Positions 17,943 to 27,284 are shown, counted from the stretch's first letter. The stretch is 64,000 bases of DNA from Lacticaseibacillus nasuensis JCM 17158 (GCF_001434705.1 NZ_AZDJ01000001.1:80112-144111); one strand, 5' to 3'. Translations and numbers: made by a program. The notes: generated by a model from the sequence alone, not told the origin.

Positions 17943-20147
17943 ATTGGTGCTGAATGAGCTACTTGTCGTCGCCTTTTTCGTGGGGTTCGTGGTGCTCGGG
18001 AACTTGGTGATGACGCTGGTGTCGGTTTGCACCTCTGGCGCGTCGGTGCGGTACAAGCCGGTGGTCGAGTGATTGCCGTGTTCGCTGTACAGCGAGGTCG
18101 AGGCCTTGCCGAGGTCCTTGGCCACCGTCAACACGCTACGCAGGCTCTTGGTGTAGTCGTATTGGCGCGGGTCAATCGGTGTAAAGCCGTCGGGGACGTA
18201 GAAGCGCAACAGGTTTTTCTCGTTGAGCAGATCCGACATAGCGAGTTTCTCGTCGACGGCGGCTTGGTCCTGCTTCAGCTTCTGTTGGGTCGCCGCTGGT
18301 ACGGTGACCAGCTCGCCGGTGGCATTGCTGTAGATGCTGTCGCCGACGACGGTATACTTCGGCGTCACGAAGTTGTGGTTGCGGAAGGCGACGACTTGGT
18401 TGTGTTGCGCCGACAGCAGGTCGGTCCCAAATTGCATGTACTTCCCCGTGTTGACGCCCAGCAGATGCAGCAAGGTCGGCAGCACGTCGATTTCGCCGCC
18501 ATAGGTATGCCGAACGCCGCCTTTTAAGCCCGGCATGTGCAAAATCAACGGGACGCGCTGGAGCTTGGCGTTGTCGTAATCGGTCCAGTTGTCGCTGTCT
18601 AGCCCCACCAGCGGGCCAAGCGTTGAGGCGCGGTCGTTACTGATGCCATAGTGGTCGCCGTACAAGACCACCAGCGAATGCTGCTCAAGCCCCGAGGCCT
18701 TCAGGTAGGCGAAGAATTCCTTCAGCGATTGATCGAGGTAGTGCGCGGTTTTGAAGTAACCATTCACGTATGGGTCCTTGGTCCCGGCGTCGGGAAAATC
18801 GGAGTCGGTGGCACTGATGTAGTACGGGTAGTGGTTGGTGGTGGTGATGACCTTGGCGTAAAACGGCTGCTGCAGGCGCTCGAGGTACTTGGCGCTTTCG
18901 GCAAACATCAACTTATCCTTGATGCCGTATTGCGTCTGGGCTGCGCCGTCTTGGTCGTAGTAGTTGCCGTCGAAGAAGTATTGATAGCCCATCGACTTGT
19001 AGGTTTGCTCGCGGTTCCAGAACCCGCCGGAGCCGCCATGGAATACCGCCGTGGTGTAGTGGTCGGTTTGGTTCAAAATCGCCGGGGCGGCTTGGAAGGT
19101 GTTATCCGTGCCCAAAGAAGAAAACAGCGAGCCGGTCGCGAGGCCGAAGGTGCTGGTTTCCAACATATTTTCCGCGTCGCTGGTGCGGCCTTGCCCGACT
19201 TCGTGGAAGAAGTTGTCGTAGCTCAAGGTGTCGTCTTGTTTAATCAGGCTGTTTAAAAACGGCGTGACTTCCTTGCCCTTAATCTTCAAGCCAATCAGAA
19301 ACTGCTGGAAGCTTTCCAGGTGAATGATGATGACGTTTTTACCCTTGGCTTCCCCGAAGTACTCGGGATTCGGCGCGGCGTAGTGGGCCTGCGTGTAGGC
19401 GCGCACCTTGGCGGCATCGCTGCTGTCGGCGCTAGAGCGCACGGTGTTGGTTTGCGCGGCCTTGACGCCGTCGTACACGGTGAATGGGGTCAAGCCGAGG
19501 TACTTCACGATGTAGGTGCGGTCAAAGGTCCGGGTCAACAACTGGGGCTGCTTGAACTCGCTGACGGCAATGGTCGCCGCAAAGGTGGTGGCGGCCACGA
19601 CGCTGACGGCTTGGGGAAAATGGTAACTCGGTGGCCGCCGGTCGATGATAAAGCCAAAATGCGGCCACCGCAGCGGTTGCTTGTTCAAGAAACGCCAGAT
19701 GTTCGCCACGCCGTAACCGAGGTAGGCGGCGACGATGATGATCCAGTCAAAGAAGTAGGCCAGGTCATGCCACATCAAGGTGTTAAACGAGCTGGCGCCG
19801 AGGCCGGTGGAGATCTTGCCGACGTTGAAAATCGTCGTCACGGTCAAGAAGTCCGACAGTTCCCGGTAGTACAGCACGTTCGACAGCAACAAGACGCCGA
19901 GCAAGACATACACCAACAAGCCAACGAAATAAGCGCGGCCGGGTTTGCGCACATACAGGGCCAGGCTCAACAAAAACGCGCTGGTGCCGAGCGGGTTAAT
20001 AATGGCGATGAACCATTGCAGCCCGCCGTCGAGGCCAAGTGAAAAATCATAAAAATAGGCAAACAGGGTCTTGGCCCACAGCAGCAGTAACAACACGGCC
20101 AAAAAGCCGAGGCGCGTGGTCCGGACCCGGTGGATAAACTCTTTCAC
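17940..20147 (-). CDS. LTA synthase family sulfatase-fold phosphoglycerol transferase
   Basis: Polymerises or transfers glycerol phosphate from phosphatidylglycerol onto lipoteichoic acid at the outer membrane face. 735 residues: five N-terminal TM segments (within residues 1-200), then an extracellular sulfatase-like domain (about 270-620) with the catalytic Thr near residue 322 in GQGRTSDAENM, metal-binding VVLYGDHYGI and FHGGSGGFWNR. The C-terminal tail past residue 690 is Ser/Thr-rich. The GTG start at 20147 is preferred (GGGAGG 6 bp upstream) over the longer frame. Several LtaS paralogues usually exist per genome, so whether this is the main synthase, a primase or a modifying enzyme is open. 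Confidence 0.92.
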   Translation of the reverse strand: MKEFIHRVRTTRLGFLAVLLLLLWAKTLFAYFYDFSLGLDGGLQWFIAIINPLGTSAFLLSLALYVRKPGRAYFVGLLVYVLLGVLLLSNVLYYRELSDFLTVTTIFNVGKISTGLGASSFNTLMWHDLAYFFDWIIIVAAYLGYGVANIWRFLNKQPLRWPHFGFIIDRRPPSYHFPQAVSVVAATTFAATIAVSEFKQPQLLTRTFDRTYIVKYLGLTPFTVYDGVKAAQTNTVRSSADSSDAAKVRAYTQAHYAAPNPEYFGEAKGKNVIIIHLESFQQFLIGLKIKGKEVTPFLNSLIKQDDTLSYDNFFHEVGQGRTSDAENMLETSTFGLATGSLFSSLGTDNTFQAAPAILNQTDHYTTAVFHGGSGGFWNREQTYKSMGYQYFFDGNYYDQDGAAQTQYGIKDKLMFAESAKYLERLQQPFYAKVITTTNHYPYYISATDSDFPDAGTKDPYVNGYFKTAHYLDQSLKEFFAYLKASGLEQHSLVVLYGDHYGISNDRASTLGPLVGLDSDNWTDYDNAKLQRVPLILHMPGLKGGVRHTYGGEIDVLPTLLHLLGVNTGKYMQFGTDLLSAQHNQVVAFRNHNFVTPKYTVVGDSIYSNATGELVTVPAATQQKLKQDQAAVDEKLAMSDLLNEKNLLRFYVPDGFTPIDPRQYDYTKSLRSVLTVAKDLGKASTSLYSEHGNHSTTGLYRTDAPEVQTDTSVITKFPSTTNPTKKATTSSSFSTN

Positions 20148-20351
20148 ACCGAACCTCCCATGATTCTTATCTCGCCCATTGTACCGTGCAAAGCACCCGC
20201 GGGCAAACTGCCTCACCGGCCTAGCCGGCGCGAATGCCTAAGTTGTGCGACGAATGGACCCGGAAAGAATTACTAAAGATTGCCCATTTGGCTAAATTCG
20301 GCGACGTGTTCCGGCCAGTGAATTGATACAATATCCACAGGAGGAACACCC

Positions 20352-20972
20352 ATGCTGCTGTTAGGCCCGCTTTACCGCTTCGTCGCTGCCCACTTTGCCA
20401 CGCGCATCAACCACTTTCCGCTGGTGCGGCTGGTGTTTTTTAGCGTCGACAAGATGCTTTTCTACCTATTTGTGTTCATGGTGCTGCGCGCGGTGTGGGG
20501 TCGTCTGCGTCGCCAGCCGTGGCACTGGCGCCACGAGTGGAAGGTGGCGGGGTTTGCCGGCTACTTGATGTTGCTGTTGAACCTCACCGTGTTCCGCCAG
20601 ACTTATTGGCCGTGGCAGCTGACTTGGTATTGGCACCGTAATCTAGCGGCGGTGAATTGGGTGCCGCTGGTCGAAACAGGCAAGCTGTGGTTCGGCGCGA
20701 CGCGGTTTGATTTTTGGTACCAGTCGCTGGGCAATATCTTGTGGTTCGTGCCGTTTGGCTGGGGGATTCAGCGCCTGGCGCGGCGGCCGTACCGACTGCT
20801 CGGTGTGGCGGTGCGCGGTGCGGCGTTTTCGCTTTTGATCGAGGCCCTGCAGTTTCTGTTGTGGAGCGGCGTGGCGGACATCGACGACGTGATCTTTAAC
20901 ACGGTGGGGGCGATGGTCGGGTATGGCTGCTTCCAAGTGACCCGTCATTTTCAGAAACATTTTCACGCTTAG
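20352..20972 (+). CDS. VanZ family membrane protein
   Basis: A 206-residue integral membrane protein with about five hydrophobic segments. The VanZ-like hallmark is the C-terminal part: NWVPLVETGKLW, then QSLGNILWFVPFGW, followed by SLLIEALQFLLWSGVADIDDVIFNTVGAMVGY, the usual L-x-E-x-x-Q and R/D-D-x-x-x-N pattern. VanZ of Tn1546 gives low-level teicoplanin resistance, but chromosomal homologues have unknown function. AGGAGGA precedes the ATG by 6 bp. Placed between LtaS-family and glucose-uptake genes and ended by its own terminator. Confidence 0.9.
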   Translation: MLLLGPLYRFVAAHFATRINHFPLVRLVFFSVDKMLFYLFVFMVLRAVWGRLRRQPWHWRHEWKVAGFAGYLMLLLNLTVFRQTYWPWQLTWYWHRNLAAVNWVPLVETGKLWFGATRFDFWYQSLGNILWFVPFGWGIQRLARRPYRLLGVAVRGAAFSLLIEALQFLLWSGVADIDDVIFNTVGAMVGYGCFQVTRHFQKHFHA

Positions 20973-20999
20973 CTAATTTTGTGAAAACCAGCAATGCTT

Positions 21000-21033
21000 C
21001 GTTCATCCGGGACTGGGTGAACGAATTTTTTTT
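21000..21033 (+). terminator. Terminator of VanZ-family gene
   Basis: CGTTCATCC / GGGTGAACG stem followed by AATTTTTTTT. The next 220 bp up to glcU are AT-richer and hold no gene; they include a short ACTTGT/ACAAGT hairpin (21192-21212) and presumably the glcU promoter. Confidence 0.85.
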
Positions 21034-21254
21034 GCTGAAAATTTTTCTTGGTGGCGATGCCATGAAAATTCATTGAAGCCGGCATTGCCTATTTTTTCAC
21101 AACAACTGGCATCGGTTTCAGTATTCGGTTTCACAACCCGCCCTGCGCACCGGTGGGGTTGATTTGAAAACGCTGAACCGATAGACTAAATACTTGTGGC
21201 TTTTTACAAGTTCCTGTAAATTAAACGATTAATCAACGAAAAGAGGGTTCACCA

Positions 21255-22106
21255 ATGGCAATCATCATCGCACTCATCCCTGCCTTGGCATGGGGTTCAA
21301 TCGGCTTAGTGAGTGGCAAACTAGGCGGCAATGCTTATCAACAAACGCTCGGGATGACCTTTGGTGCCTTGGTGTTTGGCATCGGCACCTGGCTGTTCCT
21401 GCAACCGACCTTGTCCACCAAGGTCTGGCTGTTGGGCATCCTGTCCGGCCTGTTTTGGGCGTTGGGCCAAAGCCAACAATTCCAGGCCATGAAATATATT
21501 GGCGTGTCGATGACCGTGCCGATGTCGACGGGCATGCAGTTAGTCGCCAACACGTTGGCCGGCGCCTTGCTCTTCCACGAATGGCAAAATGGCCAGCAGG
21601 TGGGCTTAGGCTTGACCGCACTGGTGCTATTGGTACTCGGCGCGGTATTGACCTCCCGTAAGGAAAGTACCGGCGAAGCCTCGGGCAACCAACAATACGC
21701 GCAAGGGATCCGCACGTTGCTGGTGTCCACGGCGGGTTACGCCGGCTACACCATCGTCGTCAACGCCGGTCACCTCGGCGCGCAAGCCGTCGTGTTACCG
21801 CAGGCGGTGGGGATGGTCATCGGCGCGTTGCTGTTCTCCATCGGCCACGACGCGATCAACCGCGAAACCGCGTTGAACGTCATCACCGGCTTGGTATGGG
21901 GGACTGGGAATGTCTTCATGCTGATGGCGATGAGTTCCGTCGGCTTGGCCATCGCGTTTTCCATGTCGCAAATGGGCATCGTGATTTCGACGTTTGGGTC
22001 CATCTTCTTGTTGGGTGAGCGCAAGACCCACAAGGAAATGACCTGGGTCACCTGGGGGTCGTTGCTGATTATTGCCGGCGGCGTCGTGCTCGGTGTGATG
22101 AAGTAG
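21255..22106 (+). CDS. glcU: GlcU-family glucose uptake protein
   Basis: Non-PTS, proton-coupled glucose uptake carrier of the GRP/GlcU (drug/metabolite transporter) family in the cytoplasmic membrane. 283 residues with about ten TM segments; the family start ALIPALAWGSIGLVSGKLGG, the SQQFQAMKYIGVSMTVPMSTGMQ region and the C-terminal ISTFGSIFLLGERKTHKEM are characteristic. GAGGG precedes the ATG. The gene is followed after about 80 bp by pgi, so import of free glucose and its entry into glycolysis are encoded side by side (a glucokinase would be needed and is not in the window). Confidence 0.92.
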   Translation: MAIIIALIPALAWGSIGLVSGKLGGNAYQQTLGMTFGALVFGIGTWLFLQPTLSTKVWLLGILSGLFWALGQSQQFQAMKYIGVSMTVPMSTGMQLVANTLAGALLFHEWQNGQQVGLGLTALVLLVLGAVLTSRKESTGEASGNQQYAQGIRTLLVSTAGYAGYTIVVNAGHLGAQAVVLPQAVGMVIGALLFSIGHDAINRETALNVITGLVWGTGNVFMLMAMSSVGLAIAFSMSQMGIVISTFGSIFLLGERKTHKEMTWVTWGSLLIIAGGVVLGVMK

Positions 22107-22187
22107 GGGATTGCTTGCATTTTCACAGCCGAATGCTTAAAGTTTAACCTGTAAGACGTGTCTACCATTTAGGAGGAAACCATAATA

Positions 22188-23528
22188 ATGGCTCATATCA
22201 AGTTTGATTCATCGAAGTTGAGCAAGTTCGTGCACGACAACGAGCTTGGCCAGATGCAGGCGTTGGTCACTGCTGCTGATACTGAACTGCGCGAAGGCAC
22301 CGGGGCCGGGAACGACTTCCGCGGCTTCATCGATTTGCCGGTTGATTACGACAAGGACGAGTTCGCTCGGATCAAGGCTGCGGCCAAGAAGATCCAAAGC
22401 GATTCCGAAGTCTTCGTCGCTATCGGCATCGGCGGTTCATACCTGGGTGCGCGCATGGCGGTGGACTTCTTGTCCCACACCTTCCGCAACTACGAACCAG
22501 GCCGGAAGCTGCCAGAGGTCTACTTTGCCGGGAACTCCATTTCCGGTTCCTACCTGGCCGACTTGATCGACATGATTGGCGACCGCGACTTCTCCCTGAA
22601 CGTCATCAGTAAGTCCGGGACGACGACGGAACCTTCCATCGCCTTCCGGATCCTGAAGGCCAAGCTGATTGCCAAGTATGGCGAAGCTGGGGCCAAGGGT
22701 CGCATCTACGCGACGACCGACCGCGCAAAGGGAGCCTTGAAGACTGAATCCGATGCGCAAGGCTACGAAGAATTCGTCGTGCCGGATGACATCGGCGGCC
22801 GTTACTCCGTCTTGTCCGCGGTTGGCTTGCTCCCAATTGCCGTGGCCGGTGGCGACATCGATGAATTGATGCATGGTGCGGCCGACGCACGCAGCGAATA
22901 CAGCGACGCCGACCTCAGCAAGAACGAAGCGTATCAGTATGCGGCTTACCGGAACATTTTGTACCGCAAGGGCTACACCACTGAATTGCTGGAAAACTAC
23001 GAGCCAACGCTGCAATACCTGTCCGAATGGTGGAAGCAGCTGATGGGCGAATCCGAAGGTAAAGACGAGAAGGGCATCTACCCAAGTAGCGCCAACTTCT
23101 CGACGGACTTGCACTCGCTGGGTCAGTACATCCAAGAAGGCCTGCGCAACTTGATGGAAACGGTCGTCTGGGTGGAACAGCCGAACCACGACTTGACCAT
23201 TCCGGTCGAAGCCGGTTCCCAAGACGGCTTGGCCTACCTGGAAAACCGCAAGATGTCCGAAGTCAACCGCAAGGCCTACGAAGGCGTTGTGTTGGCCCAC
23301 TTGGACGGCGGCGTGCCAGTGATGACCGTGTCGATTCCTAAGCAAGATGCTTACACGCTTGGTTACCTGATTTACTTCTTCGAAGCTGCCGTGGCCATCT
23401 CCGGTTACCTGAACGGGATCAACCCGTTCAACCAGCCAGGGGTCGAAAGCTACAAGCGCAACATGTTTGCCTTGTTAGGCCGCCCAGGTTATGAAGAAAT
23501 GACCAAGGAATTGAATGCTCGCCTGTAA
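22188..23528 (+). CDS. pgi: Glucose-6-phosphate isomerase
   Basis: Interconverts glucose 6-phosphate and fructose 6-phosphate. 446 residues, the usual short Gram-positive form. Signature 1 is in [17 protein letters not shown], signature 2 in [18 protein letters not shown]; the catalytic Glu region [15 protein letters not shown] and the [11 protein letters not shown] phosphate-binding loop are present. AGGAGG lies 10 bp upstream of the ATG. Codon use is strongly biased (AAG, AAC, CTG, GCC), as expected for a highly expressed glycolytic gene. Confidence 0.97.
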   Translation: MAHIKFDSSKLSKFVHDNELGQMQALVTAADTELREGTGAGNDFRGFIDLPVDYDKDEFARIKAAAKKIQSDSEVFVAIGIGGSYLGARMAVDFLSHTFRNYEPGRKLPEVYFAGNSISGSYLADLIDMIGDRDFSLNVISKSGTTTEPSIAFRILKAKLIAKYGEAGAKGRIYATTDRAKGALKTESDAQGYEEFVVPDDIGGRYSVLSAVGLLPIAVAGGDIDELMHGAADARSEYSDADLSKNEAYQYAAYRNILYRKGYTTELLENYEPTLQYLSEWWKQLMGESEGKDEKGIYPSSANFSTDLHSLGQYIQEGLRNLMETVVWVEQPNHDLTIPVEAGSQDGLAYLENRKMSEVNRKAYEGVVLAHLDGGVPVMTVSIPKQDAYTLGYLIYFFEAAVAISGYLNGINPFNQPGVESYKRNMFALLGRPGYEEMTKELNARL

Positions 23529-23535
23529 GTTAACT

Positions 23536-23566
23536 AACGTCGCGACCCTTGTGGTGGCGGCGTTTT
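23536..23566 (+). terminator. Terminator of pgi
   Basis: AACGTCGC / GCGGCGTT stem (one G-T) followed by TTTTGATTTGG; weak U tract. Confidence 0.6.
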
Positions 23567-23628
23567 GATTTGGTTTTGACGACGGCGGGGTCATGTGATA
23601 GCGTGAACGTATAAGTGGAGGATGAGAT

Positions 23629-24537
23629 ATGTTAAATATTGGTGTTATTGGTATCGGCAAAATTGCCCAAAAGGCTTACTTGCCGGTATACACCCAACTC
23701 CAAGACCGGGCGCGCTGGTATCTGATGAGTCGGGACCTCAACAAGCTGACGGCGGCGTCGAATCGGTTCGGGCTGGCCGCCGCGGGGACGGATCTGGCCG
23801 ATATGGACCGCTTGGAGTTGGACGCGGTGATGATTCACGCGGCCACGCCGGCGCATTACGAGCTGGTGAAGCACTTCTTGACGCACGGGTTGCACGTGTT
23901 TGTCGACAAGCCGTTGGCGACGGACATGGCCAAGGTGACGGAGCTCTACATGTTGGCGGCGCAGTACAAGGTGATGTTGACCGTGGGCTTCAACCGCCGC
24001 TTCGTGCCGGCTTACCAACCGCTGTTGGCCTTGCCTGATAAGCAAATGATCACGGTGATGAAGACGCGGGTGAACAAGCCGCTGCCGGCTAAGCAGGCAA
24101 TTTTTGACGAGCTGATTCACCCGTTGGACACGGCGCTGGCGCTGGCGGGGTTCCCGGAGTCGCCGAATGCGCGCTTTGCCGTGCACACGAATGACCAACA
24201 CGACGTCGAGCAGGCCAGCGTCGAATTCACCGCACCGGGGATTCGCGCCAGCGCGAGCTTGAACCTCGTGGCCGGGGCCAACTTCGAAGAAACGACCATC
24301 GCCACGCCAAGCGGCTTGTACCGCGTGCAAAACCTGAGTCAAGCCACGACCTACCAAGATACCGGGGCCACGCAAAGTACCCCGCCGGACTGGGCGCAAA
24401 TGCTGACGACGCGCGGCTTTAAGCCGATGGTCTCCGCGTTTTTGGATGCCGTGGAAACGGGTTCTGCCAATCCCGTGGCGCCGGACACGAGTCGGCTGAC
24501 GCATCAGCTGCTGGCGGAAATGGCCAGTCAATTCTAG
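23629..24537 (+). CDS. Gfo/Idh/MocA family oxidoreductase
   Basis: NAD(P)-dependent sugar or inositol dehydrogenase-like protein, 302 residues. The N-terminal Rossmann fold is clear: NIGVIGIGKIAQKAYLPV; HAATPAHYELVKHFLTHGLHVFVDKPLA carries the family E/D-K-P motif with the catalytic Lys. The C-terminal alpha/beta domain is shorter than in sugar dehydrogenases. Substrate unknown. GGAGG lies 7 bp before the ATG. Its own promoter is likely, as it follows the pgi terminator. Confidence 0.88.
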   Translation: MLNIGVIGIGKIAQKAYLPVYTQLQDRARWYLMSRDLNKLTAASNRFGLAAAGTDLADMDRLELDAVMIHAATPAHYELVKHFLTHGLHVFVDKPLATDMAKVTELYMLAAQYKVMLTVGFNRRFVPAYQPLLALPDKQMITVMKTRVNKPLPAKQAIFDELIHPLDTALALAGFPESPNARFAVHTNDQHDVEQASVEFTAPGIRASASLNLVAGANFEETTIATPSGLYRVQNLSQATTYQDTGATQSTPPDWAQMLTTRGFKPMVSAFLDAVETGSANPVAPDTSRLTHQLLAEMASQF

Positions 24538-24596
24538 GCATTGGTGAGGCGCGGCGAAGAATATTGCCTTGAAGCGAGTTTCTCCTGCGGAAACGG

Positions 24597-24625
24597 TTGA
24601 CAGTCTCGGTAATCTTCGGTAATAT
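24597..24625 (+). promoter_or_regulatory. Promoter of tRNA-Glu
   Basis: Consensus -35 TTGACA (24597-24602), 17-bp spacer and -10 TAATAT (24620-24625), 24 bp before the tRNA. Confidence 0.85.
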
Positions 24626-24649
24626 ATTTAGCGTGCTCATGAATGCCAT

Positions 24650-24721
24650 TGCCCGTTGGTCAAGTGGTTAAGACGCTTGGTTCTCAGCCAAGAATCACGG
24701 GTTCGACTCCCGTACGGGTGA
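24650..24721 (+). tRNA. tRNA-Glu (anticodon CUC)
   Basis: A 72-nt cloverleaf: D arm GGTCAAGTGGTTAAGAC, anticodon stem CTTGG/CCAAG around loop TTCTCAG (anticodon CTC, reading GAG), T arm ACGGG-TTCGACT-CCCGT. The acceptor stem has U1-G72 and G2-U71 wobbles instead of the usual G1-C72. No CCA is encoded. A dedicated promoter precedes it and a terminator follows. Confidence 0.92.
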
Positions 24722-24725
24722 TCAC

Positions 24726-24757
24726 AGCCACCGCGAACCGATTGCGGTGGCTTTTTT
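24726..24757 (+). terminator. Terminator of tRNA-Glu
   Basis: GCCACCGC / GCGGTGGC stem followed by TTTTTTATTTT. Confidence 0.9.
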
Positions 24758-24777
24758 ATTTTCTGGAGGCGATTTTG

Positions 24778-25230
24778 GTGACGTTAGCGATGACAGCTCT
24801 TTCTGCCGGGGACCAAGCAGCGTGGCGGCGCGTGATTCGCGCCAGCCAGGCGACAGTTCTGCGTCGGCAACCCTGGGGCACGCGGCACCGCCTGCTAGGC
24901 CAGGCAACCAGCAGTGCAGCGTTTGAGGCAGCATTACAGTTGCCGGCGCATTCATATTTGTTGTTGCAAGGGCGCGCCGTCGTGGGCTGTGTGACGTTGC
25001 GCGTAGATCAAGTGGAAAACGCCGCGACCATTGAAACCATGGCGCTGCGACCGCATGTGAACACCGCGGCCAATCGGGCTGAGGTGGTCGCTGCTGCCAT
25101 CGCGTTTGCGCACCAGTGGTACGTCAGCCGCCTGGTGGTGACGCCGCCGGCTGAGTGGACAGACCAAGTCGCGGCGGCCGGGTTTACGCAGGAGTCTGCC
25201 GGGGCCGCGTGGGTGCGGCCAATCGTGTAA
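24778..25230 (+). CDS. GNAT-like acetyltransferase (150 aa)
   Basis: Probably a divergent GNAT-fold protein: a beta strand pair around GRAVVGCVTLRVDQVENAATIE is followed by ETMALRPHVNTAANRAEVVAAAIAFA, where a canonical acetyl-CoA loop (R/Q-x-x-G-x-G/A) would sit but is not evident, and by VVTPPAEWTDQVAAAGFTQES, like the C-terminal GNAT beta-alpha. The GTG at 24778 is used (GGAGG 8 bp upstream); TTG 24775 and ATG 24790 are alternatives. Longer in-frame reading would run through the tRNA and its terminator and is not real. Confidence 0.65.
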   Translation: MTLAMTALSAGDQAAWRRVIRASQATVLRRQPWGTRHRLLGQATSSAAFEAALQLPAHSYLLLQGRAVVGCVTLRVDQVENAATIETMALRPHVNTAANRAEVVAAAIAFAHQWYVSRLVVTPPAEWTDQVAAAGFTQESAGAAWVRPIV

Positions 25231-25234
25231 AAAA

Positions 25235-25268
25235 AAAGGGACGCTTGCCGGTTGGCGAGCGTCCCTTT
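25235..25268. terminator. Bidirectional terminator
   Basis: AAAGGGACGCT / AGCGTCCCTTT stem between converging genes. Confidence 0.9.
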
Positions 25269-25283
25269 GTCGTCAGTAAGTCA

Positions 25284-25406
25284 TTACTGGCGAATGTGTT
25301 TGACGTCGTGTTGACGTCCGGTCATCATGGTTGCGCGAGACCACATTGCGATAAACATTAAAGCAAAGCTGATCAGGGCAAGCAGGCTGATTGAGAAAAC
25401 CATCAT
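25284..25406 (-). CDS. Small single-pass membrane protein (40 aa)
   Basis: Short gene with a good ribosome site (AAAGGG, 8 bp from ATG 25406). The first 25 residues are strongly hydrophobic (VFSISLLALISFALMFIAMW), followed by a basic, polar tail (RATMMTGRQHDVKHIRQ), which predicts a single TM helix with the tail inside. It lies on the minus strand just beyond a bidirectional terminator. No family recognised; it could be a small stress or regulatory membrane peptide. Confidence 0.6.
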   Translation of the reverse strand: MMVFSISLLALISFALMFIAMWSRATMMTGRQHDVKHIRQ

Positions 25407-25578
25407 ACATACCACCCTTTCGTTAGTGTCACCAGTTGGTTCAAAGCTGCCAACTTGATGAATGGCAAATCCGTGAGCGTTTCTCACGAATATTTAAGTA
25501 ATGAGTATAGTCGCAATGTGGCGACTTGTCAAATCCGAACCCGAAAAAAATTGGCATTCTGCATTTTTCCCAGCGTAA

Positions 25579-25610
25579 AGAAAAACGTTCCCGCCAATGT
25601 TGCGGAAACG
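25579..25610 (-). terminator. Minus-strand terminator
   Basis: CGTTTCCGC / GCGGGAACG stem followed on the minus strand by TTTTTC, ending the unit that contains the gene at 25618-25977. Confidence 0.75.
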
Positions 25611-25617
25611 TGACTCG

Positions 25618-25977
25618 TTAGTCTTGCTGAGTTGGGTCGTCAGGCACGAACACGATGGGGCGTTGATGTTCCTTGCCTAAGATAATGGCGACGTCGTGAT
25701 AGGACAGGCTCATCGTGACGCCGCCGGGTTCGACGATGTACTCGTCGCGCAGCAGATACAAGCCGCCGAAAATCACGATGAACATGATTGGCAGCACATC
25801 GAGTTGCGAATCGAAGCGGTGAATCAGAACCAACGCGACGACGGCGACAATCAGCAAGATTCGGTAGCGGCCCGGTTTGCGTTGGATGTGCGGCTGACCG
25901 CCGTGAGTCGCCATGAGGGCGTTAAGTTTTGGCTCGCGAAATTCGCGACCGTCTGCGCTGTGATAGTGGGTGGCCAC
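25618..25977 (-). CDS. Hypothetical membrane protein (119 aa)
   Basis: Unrecognised. Polar N-terminus of about 35 residues, two adjacent hydrophobic helices (about 38-53 and 60-76), then a short soluble tail predicted beta (YIVEPGGVTMSLSYHDVAIILG). The GTG start at 25977 has AGGAGG 7 bp upstream. Lies 25 bp downstream of the next minus-strand gene and probably shares its transcript. Confidence 0.7.
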   Translation of the reverse strand: MATHYHSADGREFREPKLNALMATHGGQPHIQRKPGRYRILLIVAVVALVLIHRFDSQLDVLPIMFIVIFGGLYLLRDEYIVEPGGVTMSLSYHDVAIILGKEHQRPIVFVPDDPTQQD

Positions 25978-26002
25978 AATGATGCCTCCTTTTGTGACGC
26001 GG

Positions 26003-26512
26003 CTACTTCAGTAGGGCGGCCGCTTCGGCTTTGGCTGTGCCGTCGAGGTTGCGGTACGCCTGATAGGCCTTGACGTAATCGCCGGCTGCGATGGCTTCGC
26101 GCAACGGGGTCAGCGCGCTGGAGGCAAAAACGGTGCCGGCGGCGCTGTTGGCCTGCGCCGCAGGGATCCCGGTGGTCGATTGCAGGAGGCGGGCAAATTT
26201 ACTTTGGTTGCCGGCGGCCGCCACAATGGTGCTCATCTTGGTGTTTTTCAACGTCGTGGCCGCCTGGTCCAGCACGCCATCGACGGTGGGGTTGCCGGTT
26301 TTGTTGGCATCGATTTGTTTGACCAGTTCGTTTTTCACGGCACTGTCAGCCGGCGTGTCGTTGCCCGTGGCATTGCGGTACGCGTTGTTCAGTGGCGTGA
26401 AGAACACGACCAAGAGGATGCCGAGGATCACAATGAGGCCGAAGAAAATCCCCAGTACTCGTGGCCAGCGGCGCTTGTGCGGCCGCCGTTGTTGACGCTT
26501 TGCTTGACGCAT
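26003..26512 (-). CDS. Hypothetical membrane-anchored protein (169 aa)
   Basis: A very basic N-terminus (about 20 residues rich in Arg/Lys) precedes one TM helix (about 21-44), with the remaining 120 residues outside. The outer part is Ala/Thr/Asn-rich and predicted helical, without a recognised domain. ATG 26512 has AAGGAG 7 bp upstream; the longer in-frame version lacks one. Topology resembles small envelope proteins; function unknown. Confidence 0.7.
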   Translation of the reverse strand: MRQAKRQQRRPHKRRWPRVLGIFFGLIVILGILLVVFFTPLNNAYRNATGNDTPADSAVKNELVKQIDANKTGNPTVDGVLDQAATTLKNTKMSTIVAAAGNQSKFARLLQSTTGIPAAQANSAAGTVFASSALTPLREAIAAGDYVKAYQAYRNLDGTAKAEAAALLK

Positions 26513-26558
26513 CTCATCACTCCTTATCTTGCTTCTATTATATAGCGGGGTCGTGCCG

Positions 26559-27209
26559 TCATTTGGTAAGATTCTCTGTTTTTTGCTTGGCGGCGATGTG
26601 CGCCACTTTAGAAAAACGCAGGTAGGCGATGAAGTGGAACACGACCCCGGCAATCAGCAGAATACCGGCGACCAGGTTGGAAAAACTGGTGGCAATCATC
26701 GACAACAAGTAGATGATGACGCTGCGGGCGGGGTCCAGCCGGATGCGTTCGTAGTGGCTAGTGATGCCGCTGCGCTCGACGGTTTGCAGCTCCGGATGGT
26801 GCTCGAGGTAGCGATACAACACGAGAAACGAGAACGAAATCAACAGCGCCACGAGGTCGTAGACGATGAAGGCCAAGCGGATGTCGCCAGTGTTACCATC
26901 CGACAGCGCCTCGATCAAGAGCACCATGGCGTAATTGACCAACGTCACGGTGAACAGGAGGAACAGGTTCAAGATATTCACCGTGCGGTTGGTGCGCTTG
27001 ACGTACTGAAAATAGTCATGGTGAAATAGCCAGCTGGTGCCTACGTAAAAGTAGGACAGCAAATACATCAGAAACAAAGGAAGCTGGTGGAACACGACGG
27101 TTTGCAGCGAGCCGGGCTTGATGGTTTCCGGCTGAAATTCCAAGATCAGAATCGTCAGGAGAATGGCGAAGACGCCATCGCTTAAGGCGTCGATGCGTGA
27201 TTTGGACAT
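26559..27209 (-). CDS. TMEM175 family potassium channel-like protein
   Basis: Predicted K+-selective channel subunit of the bacterial TMEM175 group, forming tetramers in the membrane. 216 residues with six hydrophobic segments. The TM1 signature is SRIDALSDGVFAILLTILILEF, equivalent to the R-x-x-x-F/L-S-D motif, with the pore-lining hydrophobic residues (Ile/Leu) one turn further. ATG 27209 has GAGGTG 6 bp upstream. Physiological role in lactobacilli is not established. Confidence 0.85.
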   Translation of the reverse strand: MSKSRIDALSDGVFAILLTILILEFQPETIKPGSLQTVVFHQLPLFLMYLLSYFYVGTSWLFHHDYFQYVKRTNRTVNILNLFLLFTVTLVNYAMVLLIEALSDGNTGDIRLAFIVYDLVALLISFSFLVLYRYLEHHPELQTVERSGITSHYERIRLDPARSVIIYLLSMIATSFSNLVAGILLIAGVVFHFIAYLRFSKVAHIAAKQKTENLTK

Positions 27210-27284
27210 GGTGATCACCTCGAAAATGCTGGGCAGGGGCCGAGCTGACCCCTGCCTTTTGGTTTAGTATGCCGCATCTGGGCG

